This document shows, piece after piece, positions 26,256 to 34,683 of a stretch of DNA of 64,000 nt. The notes under the pieces were generated by a model. It worked only from the letters and a program-made list of their open reading frames with translations. It ran no database searches and had not been told where the DNA came from. Position 1 is the stretch's first letter. Each line of letters begins with the position of its first letter. Source of the stretch: Woeseiaceae bacterium (GTDB lineage Bacteria > Pseudomonadota > Gammaproteobacteria > Steroidobacterales > Woeseiaceae); contig JAJFKU010000045.1 of assembly GCA_021773035.1 (NCBI GenBank), positions 124,001 to 188,000 on the forward strand, read 5' to 3'. A program made the position numbers and the translations under genes.

Positions 26256-26816
26256 CTATAGCCCCAGTCGATTAAAGCCCATCAGCAGCCGCGTCAGTGC
26301 GCCGAGCAGAATGATGACCAGTATGGGAGATATATCGAATCCGCCGATTGGTGGTATCAGGCGGCGAAACGGTCGCAATACCGGCTCCGTCAAGGTCGCG
26401 ATAATGGCCGTCGCCGGATTGCTCTGGCCGGGAGCGATCCAGCTCAGAACGATACGGATGAAAATCGCGAACATGAACAGGTTGACCGATAACAACGCCA
26501 GTTTGACGATTGCCGTTGTAGCAATCGCCGCAAAGCTGGCGCTGATGCCAACAATTAACAGTACCAGCAGGATGCTGAGATACTGTACGACAACGGCGAA
26601 CACCACGGTCGCAGTATCGAGCCGGCCAAAGGATGGAATGATTCGCCGCAACGGCACGATTACGGGCGATGTCAGCTTGAGTATCCCCTGCGCCAGCGGG
26701 TTGCGGAAGTCGGCGCGTAACCAGGGCAGCCAGAATCGCAGCAGCAGAACAAGCAGATAAAGGCTGGTGACGGCGTTGACAATGAAGACCAGAGCCGAGG
26801 CTAGATTTGCGGGCAT
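26256..26816 (-). CDS. yggT: YggT family membrane protein
   Basis: The 186-residue protein has two copies of the YGGT unit, each a pair of membrane helices with an amphipathic LRFWLPWLRADFRNPLAQ- or VLSWIAPGQSNPAT-type segment followed by PLRRIIPSFGRLD and PFRRLIPPIGGFD. YggT proteins are implicated in osmotic tolerance and membrane protein organisation, but the function is not firmly known. It follows proC in the yggS-proC-yggT order typical of gammaproteobacteria. Confidence 0.9.
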   Translation of the reverse strand: MPANLASALVFIVNAVTSLYLLVLLLRFWLPWLRADFRNPLAQGILKLTSPVIVPLRRIIPSFGRLDTATVVFAVVVQYLSILLVLLIVGISASFAAIATTAIVKLALLSVNLFMFAIFIRIVLSWIAPGQSNPATAIIATLTEPVLRPFRRLIPPIGGFDISPILVIILLGALTRLLMGFNRLGL

Positions 26817-26819
26817 AGT

Positions 26820-27659
26820 TTAGTCCTGTTCGAATTCATGCGCCTGATCGGCGAGTGTCTGTGCTTTGTCGCGGGCTGCTGTTAGAGCTCGCTCGAAGAT
26901 ATCACGTATGCCCTGGTCCTCAAGGCTGTCGATTGCGGCTGCAGTCGTGCCGCCGGGGGAGCGAACCCGCGCAATCAACTCGTCCATCGAGTCACCGCAT
27001 GCATGCGCCAGCGAGGCGGCACCTTTTGCGGTTTCGACGGCAAGTTGCCGGGCAGGGGCTTCTTCCAGGCCGAGCTGGATGCCGGTCTTTGCCAGTATAT
27101 CGATCAACAAGTAGAAGTAGGCCGGGCCGCTTCCGGAGATGGCGGTGACCGTATCGATATCGCGCTCATCGGGTACGCTGACGACCGTTCCAACGGCCGA
27201 CAGTATGCGGTGCGCAGTATCGACCTGCGTAGCGCTGCTGGTGGCGTTTGCGTAGATTCCCGAGACTCCCAGACCCAGCAGAGCCGGTTGGTTGGGCATC
27301 GCGCGGATAACCGCGTTGCCGCCGCCCAGCCAGGTGTCAATGTCGTCGCTTCGCGGACCGGCTGCAATTGAGATAATCAGCGGTCGCGTGTTTTGTACCG
27401 TGTTCGCCAGTTGCCGGCAGACGGCGGGCAGTAGCTGTGGTTTTACCGCCAGCACCACGTTGTCAGCGCTGCCAACGACGACGACGTTATCATGACTCAG
27501 GAGGACGTCCGGGAAGGCGACTTTGAGCGCTGCGCGCTGCTGGTCCGCCGGTTCCGAGATCAGGATGCTGGTCGCAGCGTAGCCGCTTTCCAGCAGACCG
27601 CCGACGATCGCCCGCGTCATGTTGCCGCCGCCAACGAACGCGGTTTTTTCGTCCTTCAT
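26820..27659 (-). CDS. proC: Pyrroline-5-carboxylate reductase
   Basis: ProC catalyses the last step of proline synthesis. The 279 residues include the Rossmann loop AFVGGGNMTRAIVGGLLESG, AVKPQLLPAVCRQL, RAMPNQPALLGLGVSG, and the C-terminal signature around SGSGPAYFYLLIDIL and RVRSPGGTTAAAIDSLE. The start overlaps the yggS stop by four bases, showing a common transcript. Confidence 0.96.
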   Translation of the reverse strand: MKDEKTAFVGGGNMTRAIVGGLLESGYAATSILISEPADQQRAALKVAFPDVLLSHDNVVVVGSADNVVLAVKPQLLPAVCRQLANTVQNTRPLIISIAAGPRSDDIDTWLGGGNAVIRAMPNQPALLGLGVSGIYANATSSATQVDTAHRILSAVGTVVSVPDERDIDTVTAISGSGPAYFYLLIDILAKTGIQLGLEEAPARQLAVETAKGAASLAHACGDSMDELIARVRSPGGTTAAAIDSLEDQGIRDIFERALTAARDKAQTLADQAHEFEQD

Positions 27660-28351
27660 TCTGTCACCTGTAGCCGCTCGCCAAATAATGCGGTGCCGAT
27701 ACGCACGATTGTCGCGCCCTCGATAATTGCAGCGCGGTAGTCGCCGCTCATCCCCATCGACAATGTATCCGTGTCAATGCCATCGGCGCGCAGCGCATTG
27801 GACAGCTCGCACAGTCTGTTGAAGGGTTTGCGTTGTTCGTCAAAATTCGCTCTCACCGCCGGCAAACACATGAGACCGCGTAGCCTGAGGTTCGGCAATT
27901 CAGCGCAGCTTGCCGCGAGTTCCGCCAGCCCGTCAACTGCAATGCCCGACTTGCCGGCTTCGTTGTCAATGTTGACCTGCAAACAAACATTGAGTGGCCC
28001 GAGTATTTTCGGTCGCTGCTCACTGAGCCGGGTCGCGGTTTTGAGCTTGTCTATGGTGTGAACCCAGTCAAAGTTCTCGGCAACCACACGTGTTTTATTG
28101 TTTTGCAGGTGTCCGATGAAGTGCCAGGTCAGATTCATATCCCGAGTCTGGTCGATCTTCTGCAGACCCTCCTGGACGAAGTTTTCGCCGAAATCGCGCT
28201 GTCCCGCAGCGGCTGCCGCGAGAATCTTGGAAAGGGGCTGTTTTTTGCTCACGGCGAGCAATTGTACGGCGCCGGGCTCGCGTCCGGCCTCAATAGCCGA
28301 AGACGCCAGCAAATCTTTGATTAACGCTAGGTTTTCCGTGACTCCAATCAC
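27656..28351 (-). CDS. yggS: PLP homeostasis protein (YggS/PLPBP family)
   Basis: The 231-residue single-domain alanine-racemase-like fold protein binds pyridoxal phosphate through the lysine of LLAVSKKQP. Other family blocks are FGENFVQEGLQK, WHFIGHLQNNKTRVV and SMGMSGDYRAAI. It buffers PLP and affects amino acid metabolism rather than acting as an enzyme. It is the first gene of the yggS-proC-yggT unit and divergent from pilT, the same layout as in P. aeruginosa. Confidence 0.94.
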   Translation of the reverse strand: MIGVTENLALIKDLLASSAIEAGREPGAVQLLAVSKKQPLSKILAAAAAGQRDFGENFVQEGLQKIDQTRDMNLTWHFIGHLQNNKTRVVAENFDWVHTIDKLKTATRLSEQRPKILGPLNVCLQVNIDNEAGKSGIAVDGLAELAASCAELPNLRLRGLMCLPAVRANFDEQRKPFNRLCELSNALRADGIDTDTLSMGMSGDYRAAIIEGATIVRIGTALFGERLQVTE

Positions 28352-28435
28352 GTTTTAGTCCGCTTACTTGGCTATACTAGGTTCAATTCTGCGCCGGGTT
28401 ATGGTAAGTCCGGTGCCATCATATGAGGGAGAAAT

Positions 28436-29476
28436 ATGGCCGTTGACGTAGCTCAACTCCTGTCGTTCACGGTAAAGAACAACGCCTCCGACCTGCACCT
28501 GTCAGGTGGTGTGCCGCCTATGATTCGCGTTGATGGTGACATCAAGCGAATCAATATGCCGGCGCTCACCCACAAGGACGTCAATAGCATGGTGTACGAC
28601 ATCATGAATGACAAGCAGCGTAAAGACTACGAAGAGTTTTTAGAGACCGACTTCTCCTTCGAAATTCCGAAGCTCGCGCGTTTTCGCGTGAATGCCTTCA
28701 ACCAGAATCGCGGTTCCGCCGCGGTGTTCAGAACGATTCCCTCGGAGATACTGACGCTCGACGACTTGGGTGCGCCATCGATTTTCAAGGATATTTCGAT
28801 GCATCCGCGAGGAATAGTGCTGGTGACGGGGCCGACCGGCTCCGGTAAAAGTACGACGTTGGCGGCGATGGTGGACTACATCAACGAGAATAAGCCGGAT
28901 CACATTCTGACGATCGAGGATCCGATCGAGTTCGTGCACGAGTCGAAGAAGTCCCTCATTAACCAACGCGAAGTGCATCGCGACACGCTTGGCTTCAACG
29001 AAGCACTGCGCTCGGCGCTGCGTGAGGACCCGGATGTCATCCTCGTTGGTGAGCTCAGAGACCTTGAGACGATTCGATTGGCGCTGACGGGCGCGGAAAC
29101 GGGCCACCTGGTCTTCGGTACCCTGCACACCAGTTCGGCGGCGAAAACTATCGATCGTATTGTTGACGTATTTCCCGCGGCTGAGAAAGAGATGGTCCGC
29201 GCGATGCTTTCGGAGTCGCTGCGCGCAGTGATTTCTCAAACGCTTCTGAAGAAGGTCGGCGGCGGCCGTATTGCTGCCCACGAAATCATGATTGGAACGC
29301 CCGCGATCCGAAACCTGATTCGCGAGGGCAAGATTGCGCAGATGTATTCTGCGATCCAGACAGGCCAGGGTTCAGGTATGCAGACGCTCGACCAGAATCT
29401 TCAGGAATTGCTGACGAAAGGTCTGATCAACAAGGAAGAGGCGCGTTTTCGGGCCGCCAACAAGGAAAATTTCTAA
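28436..29476 (+). CDS. pilT: Type IV pilus retraction ATPase PilT
   Basis: The 346-residue hexameric ATPase has Walker A GPTGSGKST, the Asp-box TIEDPIEF, Walker B DPDVILVGELRD, the His-box GHLVFGTLHT and the C-terminal AIRNLIREGK motif needed for retraction. It drives disassembly of type IV pili for twitching. A strong ribosome site (GAGGGAG) precedes the ATG. It is the first of three homologous ATPase genes in tandem. Confidence 0.97.
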   Translation: MAVDVAQLLSFTVKNNASDLHLSGGVPPMIRVDGDIKRINMPALTHKDVNSMVYDIMNDKQRKDYEEFLETDFSFEIPKLARFRVNAFNQNRGSAAVFRTIPSEILTLDDLGAPSIFKDISMHPRGIVLVTGPTGSGKSTTLAAMVDYINENKPDHILTIEDPIEFVHESKKSLINQREVHRDTLGFNEALRSALREDPDVILVGELRDLETIRLALTGAETGHLVFGTLHTSSAAKTIDRIVDVFPAAEKEMVRAMLSESLRAVISQTLLKKVGGGRIAAHEIMIGTPAIRNLIREGKIAQMYSAIQTGQGSGMQTLDQNLQELLTKGLINKEEARFRAANKENF

Positions 29477-29517
29477 AACTGCCACGTAACATGGCAGTTT
29501 GATTGGAGTAGAGGACG

Positions 29518-30675
29518 ATGGAACGCGAACAAGCGGTACGGCTGACGCAGAATTTGTTGCGAAAAATGGTCGAACGGGAAGGTTCGGACTTATTCATCAC
29601 GGCGGCTTTTCCGCCGGCGATCAAAGTCGACGGCACAATCCATAAAGCGACCGACACACCGCTGACCGCCGATCAGGCAGCGATCATGGTCCGCTCTATC
29701 ATGAACGACAAGCAGATCAAGGAGTTCGACGCGACCAAGGAGGCGAATTTTGCCATCGCCCCGCAGGGTATCGGCCGCTTTCGCGTCAGCGCGTTTATTC
29801 AGCAGGGCATGGTAGGCGCGGTTCTGCGAACCATTACCACGGAGATTCCGACACTCGAGGATCTCGAGTTACCACCGATTCTCAAAGACGTTGTGATGAA
29901 CAAGCGCGGCCTTTGCATCATAGTCGGCGGTACCGGTTCCGGTAAATCGACGACGCTTGCGGCGATGATCGGTCACCGCAACGAGAATTCGCGCGGTCAT
30001 ATTGTCTCTATCGAGGACCCCGTTGAGTATGTGCACCCGCATAAAGGCTGCGTGATTACGCAGCGCGAAGTCGGTGTAGACACGGAGTCCTGGCATGCCG
30101 CCCTTAAGAACACTCTGCGGCAGGCGCCGGATGTCATTCTGATCGGTGAGATTCGGGACAAAGAGACGATGGAATACGGTATTCAGTTCGCTGAAACCGG
30201 CCATCTGTGTCTTGCGACTCTGCACGCCAACAGCGCCAACCAGGCGCTCGACAGGATTATCAACTTCTTTCCGGAAGAGCGTCGCCAGCAGTTGCTGATG
30301 GACCTCTCCTTGAATACCAAGGCATTCGTATCGCAGCGACTGATTCCGCGCGAAGGCGGGATTGGCCGTGTAGCCTCCATGGAAATACTGTTGAACACGC
30401 CGTTGATTCAGGACCTGATCTTCAAGGGCGAGGTCGGGCAGATCAAGGAAATCATGGCAAAGTCCACGCGACTTGGCATGCAGACTTTCGACCAGTCACT
30501 GTTTGCGCTTTACGAAGAAGGCACGATTACCTACGAAGAAGCCATGCGCAACTCCGACTCGAAGAACGAACTGCGCTTGCGCATCAAGCTCGAAAGTAAG
30601 CGTGACTCGTCGATAGCCGACCATCAGTCGGAGAGCCTGCGGATCATGGAAGAGGATTCAGCTCAGACTTTCTGA
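29518..30675 (+). CDS. pilU: Type IV pilus accessory retraction ATPase PilU
   Basis: At 385 residues it matches P. aeruginosa PilU (382) along its length, including SDLFITAAFPPAIKVDG, Walker A GGTGSGKST, SIEDPVEYVHPHKGC, APDVILIGEIRD and GHLCLATLHANSANQALDRI. The AIRNLIRE region reads TPLIQDLIFKGEVGQIKE, as usual for PilU. PilU helps PilT retract pili under load. It follows pilT by 41 bases. Confidence 0.95.
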   Translation: MEREQAVRLTQNLLRKMVEREGSDLFITAAFPPAIKVDGTIHKATDTPLTADQAAIMVRSIMNDKQIKEFDATKEANFAIAPQGIGRFRVSAFIQQGMVGAVLRTITTEIPTLEDLELPPILKDVVMNKRGLCIIVGGTGSGKSTTLAAMIGHRNENSRGHIVSIEDPVEYVHPHKGCVITQREVGVDTESWHAALKNTLRQAPDVILIGEIRDKETMEYGIQFAETGHLCLATLHANSANQALDRIINFFPEERRQQLLMDLSLNTKAFVSQRLIPREGGIGRVASMEILLNTPLIQDLIFKGEVGQIKEIMAKSTRLGMQTFDQSLFALYEEGTITYEEAMRNSDSKNELRLRIKLESKRDSSIADHQSESLRIMEEDSAQTF

Positions 30676-30695
30676 GCTCAAAGGGATTACGATCG

Positions 30696-31754
30696 ATGAA
30701 CGTTAAACCGCTATTCAAGTTAATGGTCGAGAAAAAGGCCTCGGATCTGTTTTTCGCGCCGTTTTCGCCGGCGAAAATCAAGATCGAAGGCAAGATCATG
30801 CCGGTCAACAAACTCGAAATGACACCCAAGATGGTGAAGCAGGCAGCGCTCGAGTTGATGACCGAAGATCAGATGGAGGAGTTTAACCGCGAACTGGAGA
30901 TCGACTTTGCTTTGTCCGAGCAGGGGCTTGGCCGTTTTCGTGTCAACGTATTCCACCAGCGTGGCAGTGTTGCGATGGTACTGCGCTACATTACTTCCGA
31001 TTTGCCGACTCTGAATGAGCTCGGCATGCCGGAGCAGCTCAAAGATCTGGTCATGTTGCGTCGCGGACTGATATTGATGGTCGGTGCTACGGGTGCTGGC
31101 AAGTCGACGACACTTGCGGCGATGATCAATCATCGCAACGAGAAGACATCGTCGCATATTATTACGATCGAAGACCCCATCGAATTCCTGCACCCCAACA
31201 AGCAGTCGATTATCAATCAGCGTGAGGTTGGCCTGGACACCAAGTCTTACAGTCGTGCACTGAAGAGTGCGGTACGCGGCGCGCCGGATGTCATCCAGAT
31301 TGGCGAGATTCGCGATACAGAATCGATGCGGGCAGCGCTGGACATGGCGGGGACGGGCCACCTGGTTTTGGCAACGGTGCACTCCAACAACGCACCGGAG
31401 ACGCTGGATCGAATCATCAATCTGTTCCCACAGGAACAGCACGGACAGGTCTTTATGGACCTGGCACATTACCTGCGCGCAATACTGTCGCAGCGCCTGG
31501 TGCGCGCCCGCAACGGCAAGCGCGTTGCCGCCGTTGAGCTGATGCTGAATACCCCGCATATCAAGGACCTTATCCTCAAAGGGGATATATCCGCCGTCAA
31601 AGAAGCGCATAAGGATAGTGGCGAGCAGGGTATGGTGACCTTTGACGATGCGCTGCTGGATCTTTACAAGAATGGCACCATCACTATGGACGAAGCGATG
31701 TCGCACGCAGATTCGCGCGCCAACCTGGAAGCCAAGGTTAATTTTGGTGGATAG
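30696..31754 (+). CDS. Third PilT/PilU-type ATPase
   Basis: The 352-residue protein is a full PilT-family ATPase: ASDLFFAPFSPAKIKIEG, Walker A GATGAGKST, TIEDPIEFLHPNKQSI, APDVIQIGEIRD and GHLVLATVHSNNAPETLDRI. It is closer to PilU than to PilT, since the C-terminal motif is TPHIKDLILKGDISAVKE and AIRNLIRE is absent. It lies 20 bases after pilU, so all three are probably cotranscribed. An intact ATPase site argues for a working paralogue. It is convergent with the pyrK-like gene, 12 bases away. Confidence 0.88.
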   Translation: MNVKPLFKLMVEKKASDLFFAPFSPAKIKIEGKIMPVNKLEMTPKMVKQAALELMTEDQMEEFNRELEIDFALSEQGLGRFRVNVFHQRGSVAMVLRYITSDLPTLNELGMPEQLKDLVMLRRGLILMVGATGAGKSTTLAAMINHRNEKTSSHIITIEDPIEFLHPNKQSIINQREVGLDTKSYSRALKSAVRGAPDVIQIGEIRDTESMRAALDMAGTGHLVLATVHSNNAPETLDRIINLFPQEQHGQVFMDLAHYLRAILSQRLVRARNGKRVAAVELMLNTPHIKDLILKGDISAVKEAHKDSGEQGMVTFDDALLDLYKNGTITMDEAMSHADSRANLEAKVNFGG

Positions 31755-31766
31755 CAGGTTCCGCCG

Positions 31767-32660
31767 CTAGGCCCAAATTACGGTGTCTGCATCGAACACC
31801 GGGCCGTCTACACAGACACGTTTCATGGCTTCACCGTCCGCCGTGTTGATCCTCACCGTGCATCCCGCACAGCCGCCGACTGCGCAGGCCATGAACTCTT
31901 CCAGCGAAACCTGACACGGCAGGCCGTATCCGGCCGCGAGTGCCGCGACAGCTTTCAGCATCGGTGTAGGCCCGCAGGTGAAAACTTCGGTCTTCGCGAG
32001 TTCGTCGTCGCTCAGTGTTGCTAACCAGCGGTCGGCCAGATCCGTTACGTAGCCGTCAAAGCAGCCGTCGTAGCCTGACAGGGTTGCCAGGCGGCAGGGA
32101 ATGTTCCAGTCCTCAAACAATGGCATGGTCGCGTCGATGTCGTCGTTCAGCCACGGCGTTTCCAGCACCGACGAGCGCGCTTCAAAAGGGAACGGTATCT
32201 CCGAGCCAAGAATCGCCATGGGGTTCCAGTTGTCGCTGTCCTGGCGAAGATAGTCCGCAAGGAAAACCATCGGCGGAATACCGACACCACCGCCGATCAA
32301 CAGCGTATTCGGCCGTTCTGGGGAGGGTCGAAAGCCCTGCCCGATTGGTCCGAGTACGCTAATCGACTCACCGGGTTTCTTCGCCGATAGCCAGCGCAGA
32401 CCGCTGCCGACGATTTTGTAGAGAATATCGATGCAATCGTCGTCAACACGCATGATGGACAGTGGCCTGCGCATTGGTAATGTGTCGTCGCAGGTCACAT
32501 GAACAAAACTGCCGGGCTGTGCGGCCCGCGCACATTTCGGCGACCGAATTCGCATGACGAACTGATCGCCGGGGAAGGCATTTACCGTCAATAGCTCGCC
32601 TTCTTCGACAAAAATCGTATCGCGATTTCGCTGGGCTTGCTGTTGCGCGGCTGTAATCAC
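31767..32660 (-). CDS. PyrK-like dihydroorotate dehydrogenase electron-transfer subunit
   Basis: The 297-residue flavoprotein reductase has an FAD-binding barrel (MRRPLSIMRVDDD), an NAD-binding part (LLIGGGVGIPPMVFLADYL, VFTCGPTPMLKAVA) and the PyrK-type [2Fe-2S] segment FMACAVGGCAGC followed by a fourth Cys (KRVCVDGP). In class 1B enzymes PyrK passes electrons from PyrD to NAD+. Gammaproteobacteria normally use a quinone-linked class 2 PyrD without PyrK, so its partner here is unclear. The GTG start overlaps the pyrB stop (GTGA). Confidence 0.8.
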   Translation of the reverse strand: MITAAQQQAQRNRDTIFVEEGELLTVNAFPGDQFVMRIRSPKCARAAQPGSFVHVTCDDTLPMRRPLSIMRVDDDCIDILYKIVGSGLRWLSAKKPGESISVLGPIGQGFRPSPERPNTLLIGGGVGIPPMVFLADYLRQDSDNWNPMAILGSEIPFPFEARSSVLETPWLNDDIDATMPLFEDWNIPCRLATLSGYDGCFDGYVTDLADRWLATLSDDELAKTEVFTCGPTPMLKAVAALAAGYGLPCQVSLEEFMACAVGGCAGCTVRINTADGEAMKRVCVDGPVFDADTVIWA

Positions 32661-33631
32661 TGTGCGCTCATCATCTTGCCGATACGACTCAGGACGGCCA
32701 TGCGTATGGCGACTCCGTTCGTAACCTGCTTTGCAATGACGGAGCGCGGGCCGTCCGCGAGCGTACCTTCGATTTCAATGCCGCGGTTCATCGGGCCGGG
32801 ATGCATAACGATCGCATCGGGCTTCGCGAGTTTCATACTTTCGTGACTGATGCCGTAGTTGGCAAAATATTCGTCGATACCCGGTATGCCATCGAGGTTG
32901 CCAATGCGTTCGCGCTGGATTCGCAGCGCCATGACGACATCGGCATCTCTTAATCCATCGGCCAGGTTGTCGACGATGACAGCGCCGGGAAATCTGCTGG
33001 CATCCGGTATCAGTGCAGGCGGTGATATCAGACGCAGTTCGCCTACACCCATAGCCCGCAAGGCCTCTGAGGCCGACATTGCGACCCGGGAATGCTGGAT
33101 GTCTCCGACAATGGCGACGGCGAGGTTGCCGAAGTCGGGGTTATGCTGGCGCATTGTCAGCAAATCGAGCAAACCCTGCGTGGGGTGCGATACATCCGAT
33201 TCGCCAGCGTTCAATACGCTGACGTGGTCCTTCACATGGCGCGCGATATAGGCCGGGACACCGTCGCTCGCGTCGCGAACGACCATGATATCGACCTGCA
33301 TGGCTTCAAGCGTGTAAATGGTGTCGAGGATGCTCTCGCCTTTTTTCCGGGACGAGGTGTTGACGTCGAGGTTCAGGACGTCGGCACCGAGTCTTCGACC
33401 TGCCAGATCGAATGATGCACGTGTGCGGGTGCTGGGCTCAAAAAAGAGGTTGCCGACCGTGCGGCCGGCCAGCGAATGATTGCGCGCTGGCAGCGCGCCG
33501 GGGGCGGTCAGGTAAGCCTCCGCTTCGTCCATCAGCCGGGTCAGCAGCGTTGCATCGAAGTCTCGCAGCGACAACAGGTGCCGCAGGTTACCGTCGTCAT
33601 CGAACTGCAGTTTGGTGTCGTCTGGCTCCAT
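32657..33631 (-). CDS. pyrB: Aspartate carbamoyltransferase catalytic chain
   Basis: PyrB joins carbamoyl phosphate and aspartate in pyrimidine synthesis. The 324 residues include the carbamoyl-phosphate loop FFEPSTRTRASFD, SSRKKGESILDT, HPTQGLLDLLT and the late VMHPGPMNRGIEI. The related ornithine carbamoyltransferase has FxKxSTRTR and HPxQ differences, so PyrB is well supported. In P. aeruginosa pyrB is in the same place, followed by pyrC; here pyrC is replaced by the pyrK-like gene and pyrR is absent between pyrB and ruvX. Confidence 0.95.
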   Translation of the reverse strand: MEPDDTKLQFDDDGNLRHLLSLRDFDATLLTRLMDEAEAYLTAPGALPARNHSLAGRTVGNLFFEPSTRTRASFDLAGRRLGADVLNLDVNTSSRKKGESILDTIYTLEAMQVDIMVVRDASDGVPAYIARHVKDHVSVLNAGESDVSHPTQGLLDLLTMRQHNPDFGNLAVAIVGDIQHSRVAMSASEALRAMGVGELRLISPPALIPDASRFPGAVIVDNLADGLRDADVVMALRIQRERIGNLDGIPGIDEYFANYGISHESMKLAKPDAIVMHPGPMNRGIEIEGTLADGPRSVIAKQVTNGVAIRMAVLSRIGKMMSAQ

Positions 33632-33643
33632 CGCGGGGGCATT

Positions 33644-34069
33644 CTACCCAGATGAGAGGTATCTTTCAGCGATAAATACGGCCGCTGCGCTGTCGATCAT
33701 TTCCCGGGAAATGCGGCCACGGCTGCCGGCAGCTCGAGCTTTCTTGAGAACCCGTTCAGCTTCTATCGACGTGTAACGCTCATCAACGGTGTCGATCGCC
33801 AGCCCGTAGCGGCGCAGTTCCTCGACGAACTGTCGGACCGGCTCCTGTATTTCACTTGCGGAGCCGTCGGCATGCATGGGCATGCCCACGACGATACCCG
33901 TCGGGCGCCACTCGTTTATCAAGCAGGAAATCGCTTCGTGATCGATTCCGTCGTCGCGATTGGCGACGACGCCCAGCGGACTTGCCGATGCCGTGACGTC
34001 CTGCCCCACCGCGACGCCGATCCGCCGTAAGCCGAAATCGAAGGCCAGGATTGTCTTGGGCTGGGGCAT
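33644..34069 (-). CDS. ruvX: RuvX/YqgF RNase H-like nuclease (16S rRNA maturation)
   Basis: The 141-residue RNase H-fold protein has ILAFDFGLRRIGVAVGQ, GIVVGMPMHADGS, and DTVDERYTSIEAERVL with conserved acidic residues. YqgF is needed for final processing of the 16S rRNA 5' end and was earlier proposed to be a Holliday-junction resolvase. Its ATG directly abuts the yqgE stop. The yqgE-ruvX pair is highly conserved. Confidence 0.94.
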   Translation of the reverse strand: MPQPKTILAFDFGLRRIGVAVGQDVTASASPLGVVANRDDGIDHEAISCLINEWRPTGIVVGMPMHADGSASEIQEPVRQFVEELRRYGLAIDTVDERYTSIEAERVLKKARAAGSRGRISREMIDSAAAVFIAERYLSSG

Positions 34070-34633
34070 TCAGGCGTGGCCGACTTCCGGAGAAATGCTG
34101 GCAATATCGATTCCCAGCAGGCGGGCGGCGGAATCCCAGCGCTTTTCGAACGGCGTATCGAAAACGAGTTCGGGGGTTGCGGTAACGTTGAGCCAGGAGT
34201 TGGAGAGCATCTCTTCCTCCAGCTGTCCGGATTCCCAGCCGGCGTAACCAATGGCAACCAGCGATCGATCCGGACCGGTGCCGAGGGCCATGGCGTCGAT
34301 GACGTCGCGAGACAGGGTTAACTGGATATCGTCAGATACCGTCACCGTATTCTCGAAGCTGTGTTGCCTGTCGTGCAGGACGAAACCGCGTTCCGTACCG
34401 ACGGGTCCCCCGGACATAACCGGATTGCTGGCTGCGAGCGGGTCGGCGTCATCCACGGACAATTGCTCAAACAGTCCGGAGAGCTTCAGATTCAGGGGCC
34501 GGTTGATAATGATGCCGAGTGCGCCGTCGTCGTTATGTTCACAGATCAGCGTGACAGTCGTGCTGAAGTTAGGGTCCGGCATGCCGGGCATGGCGATAAG
34601 TAGTTGATTTGTCAGTGCAGTGTCTGAACTCAT
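34070..34633 (-). CDS. yqgE: YqgE/AlgH family protein
   Basis: The 187-residue protein has the family blocks LLIAMPGMPDPNFSTTVTLI, CEHNDDGALGIIINRP, GGPVGTERGFVLH and GYAGWESGQLEEEM. AlgH/YqgE is conserved in proteobacteria; its exact role is unknown, though it was linked to alginate regulation in Pseudomonas. The frame runs open to 34726, but the ATG at 34633 gives the family's normal length and N-terminus. Confidence 0.92.
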   Translation of the reverse strand: MSSDTALTNQLLIAMPGMPDPNFSTTVTLICEHNDDGALGIIINRPLNLKLSGLFEQLSVDDADPLAASNPVMSGGPVGTERGFVLHDRQHSFENTVTVSDDIQLTLSRDVIDAMALGTGPDRSLVAIGYAGWESGQLEEEMLSNSWLNVTATPELVFDTPFEKRWDSAARLLGIDIASISPEVGHA

Positions 34634-34683
34634 ACAGCTAGTATCGGCGCTCGTGCTCTCCGGTACAAGCGGCCGCTCCCTGG

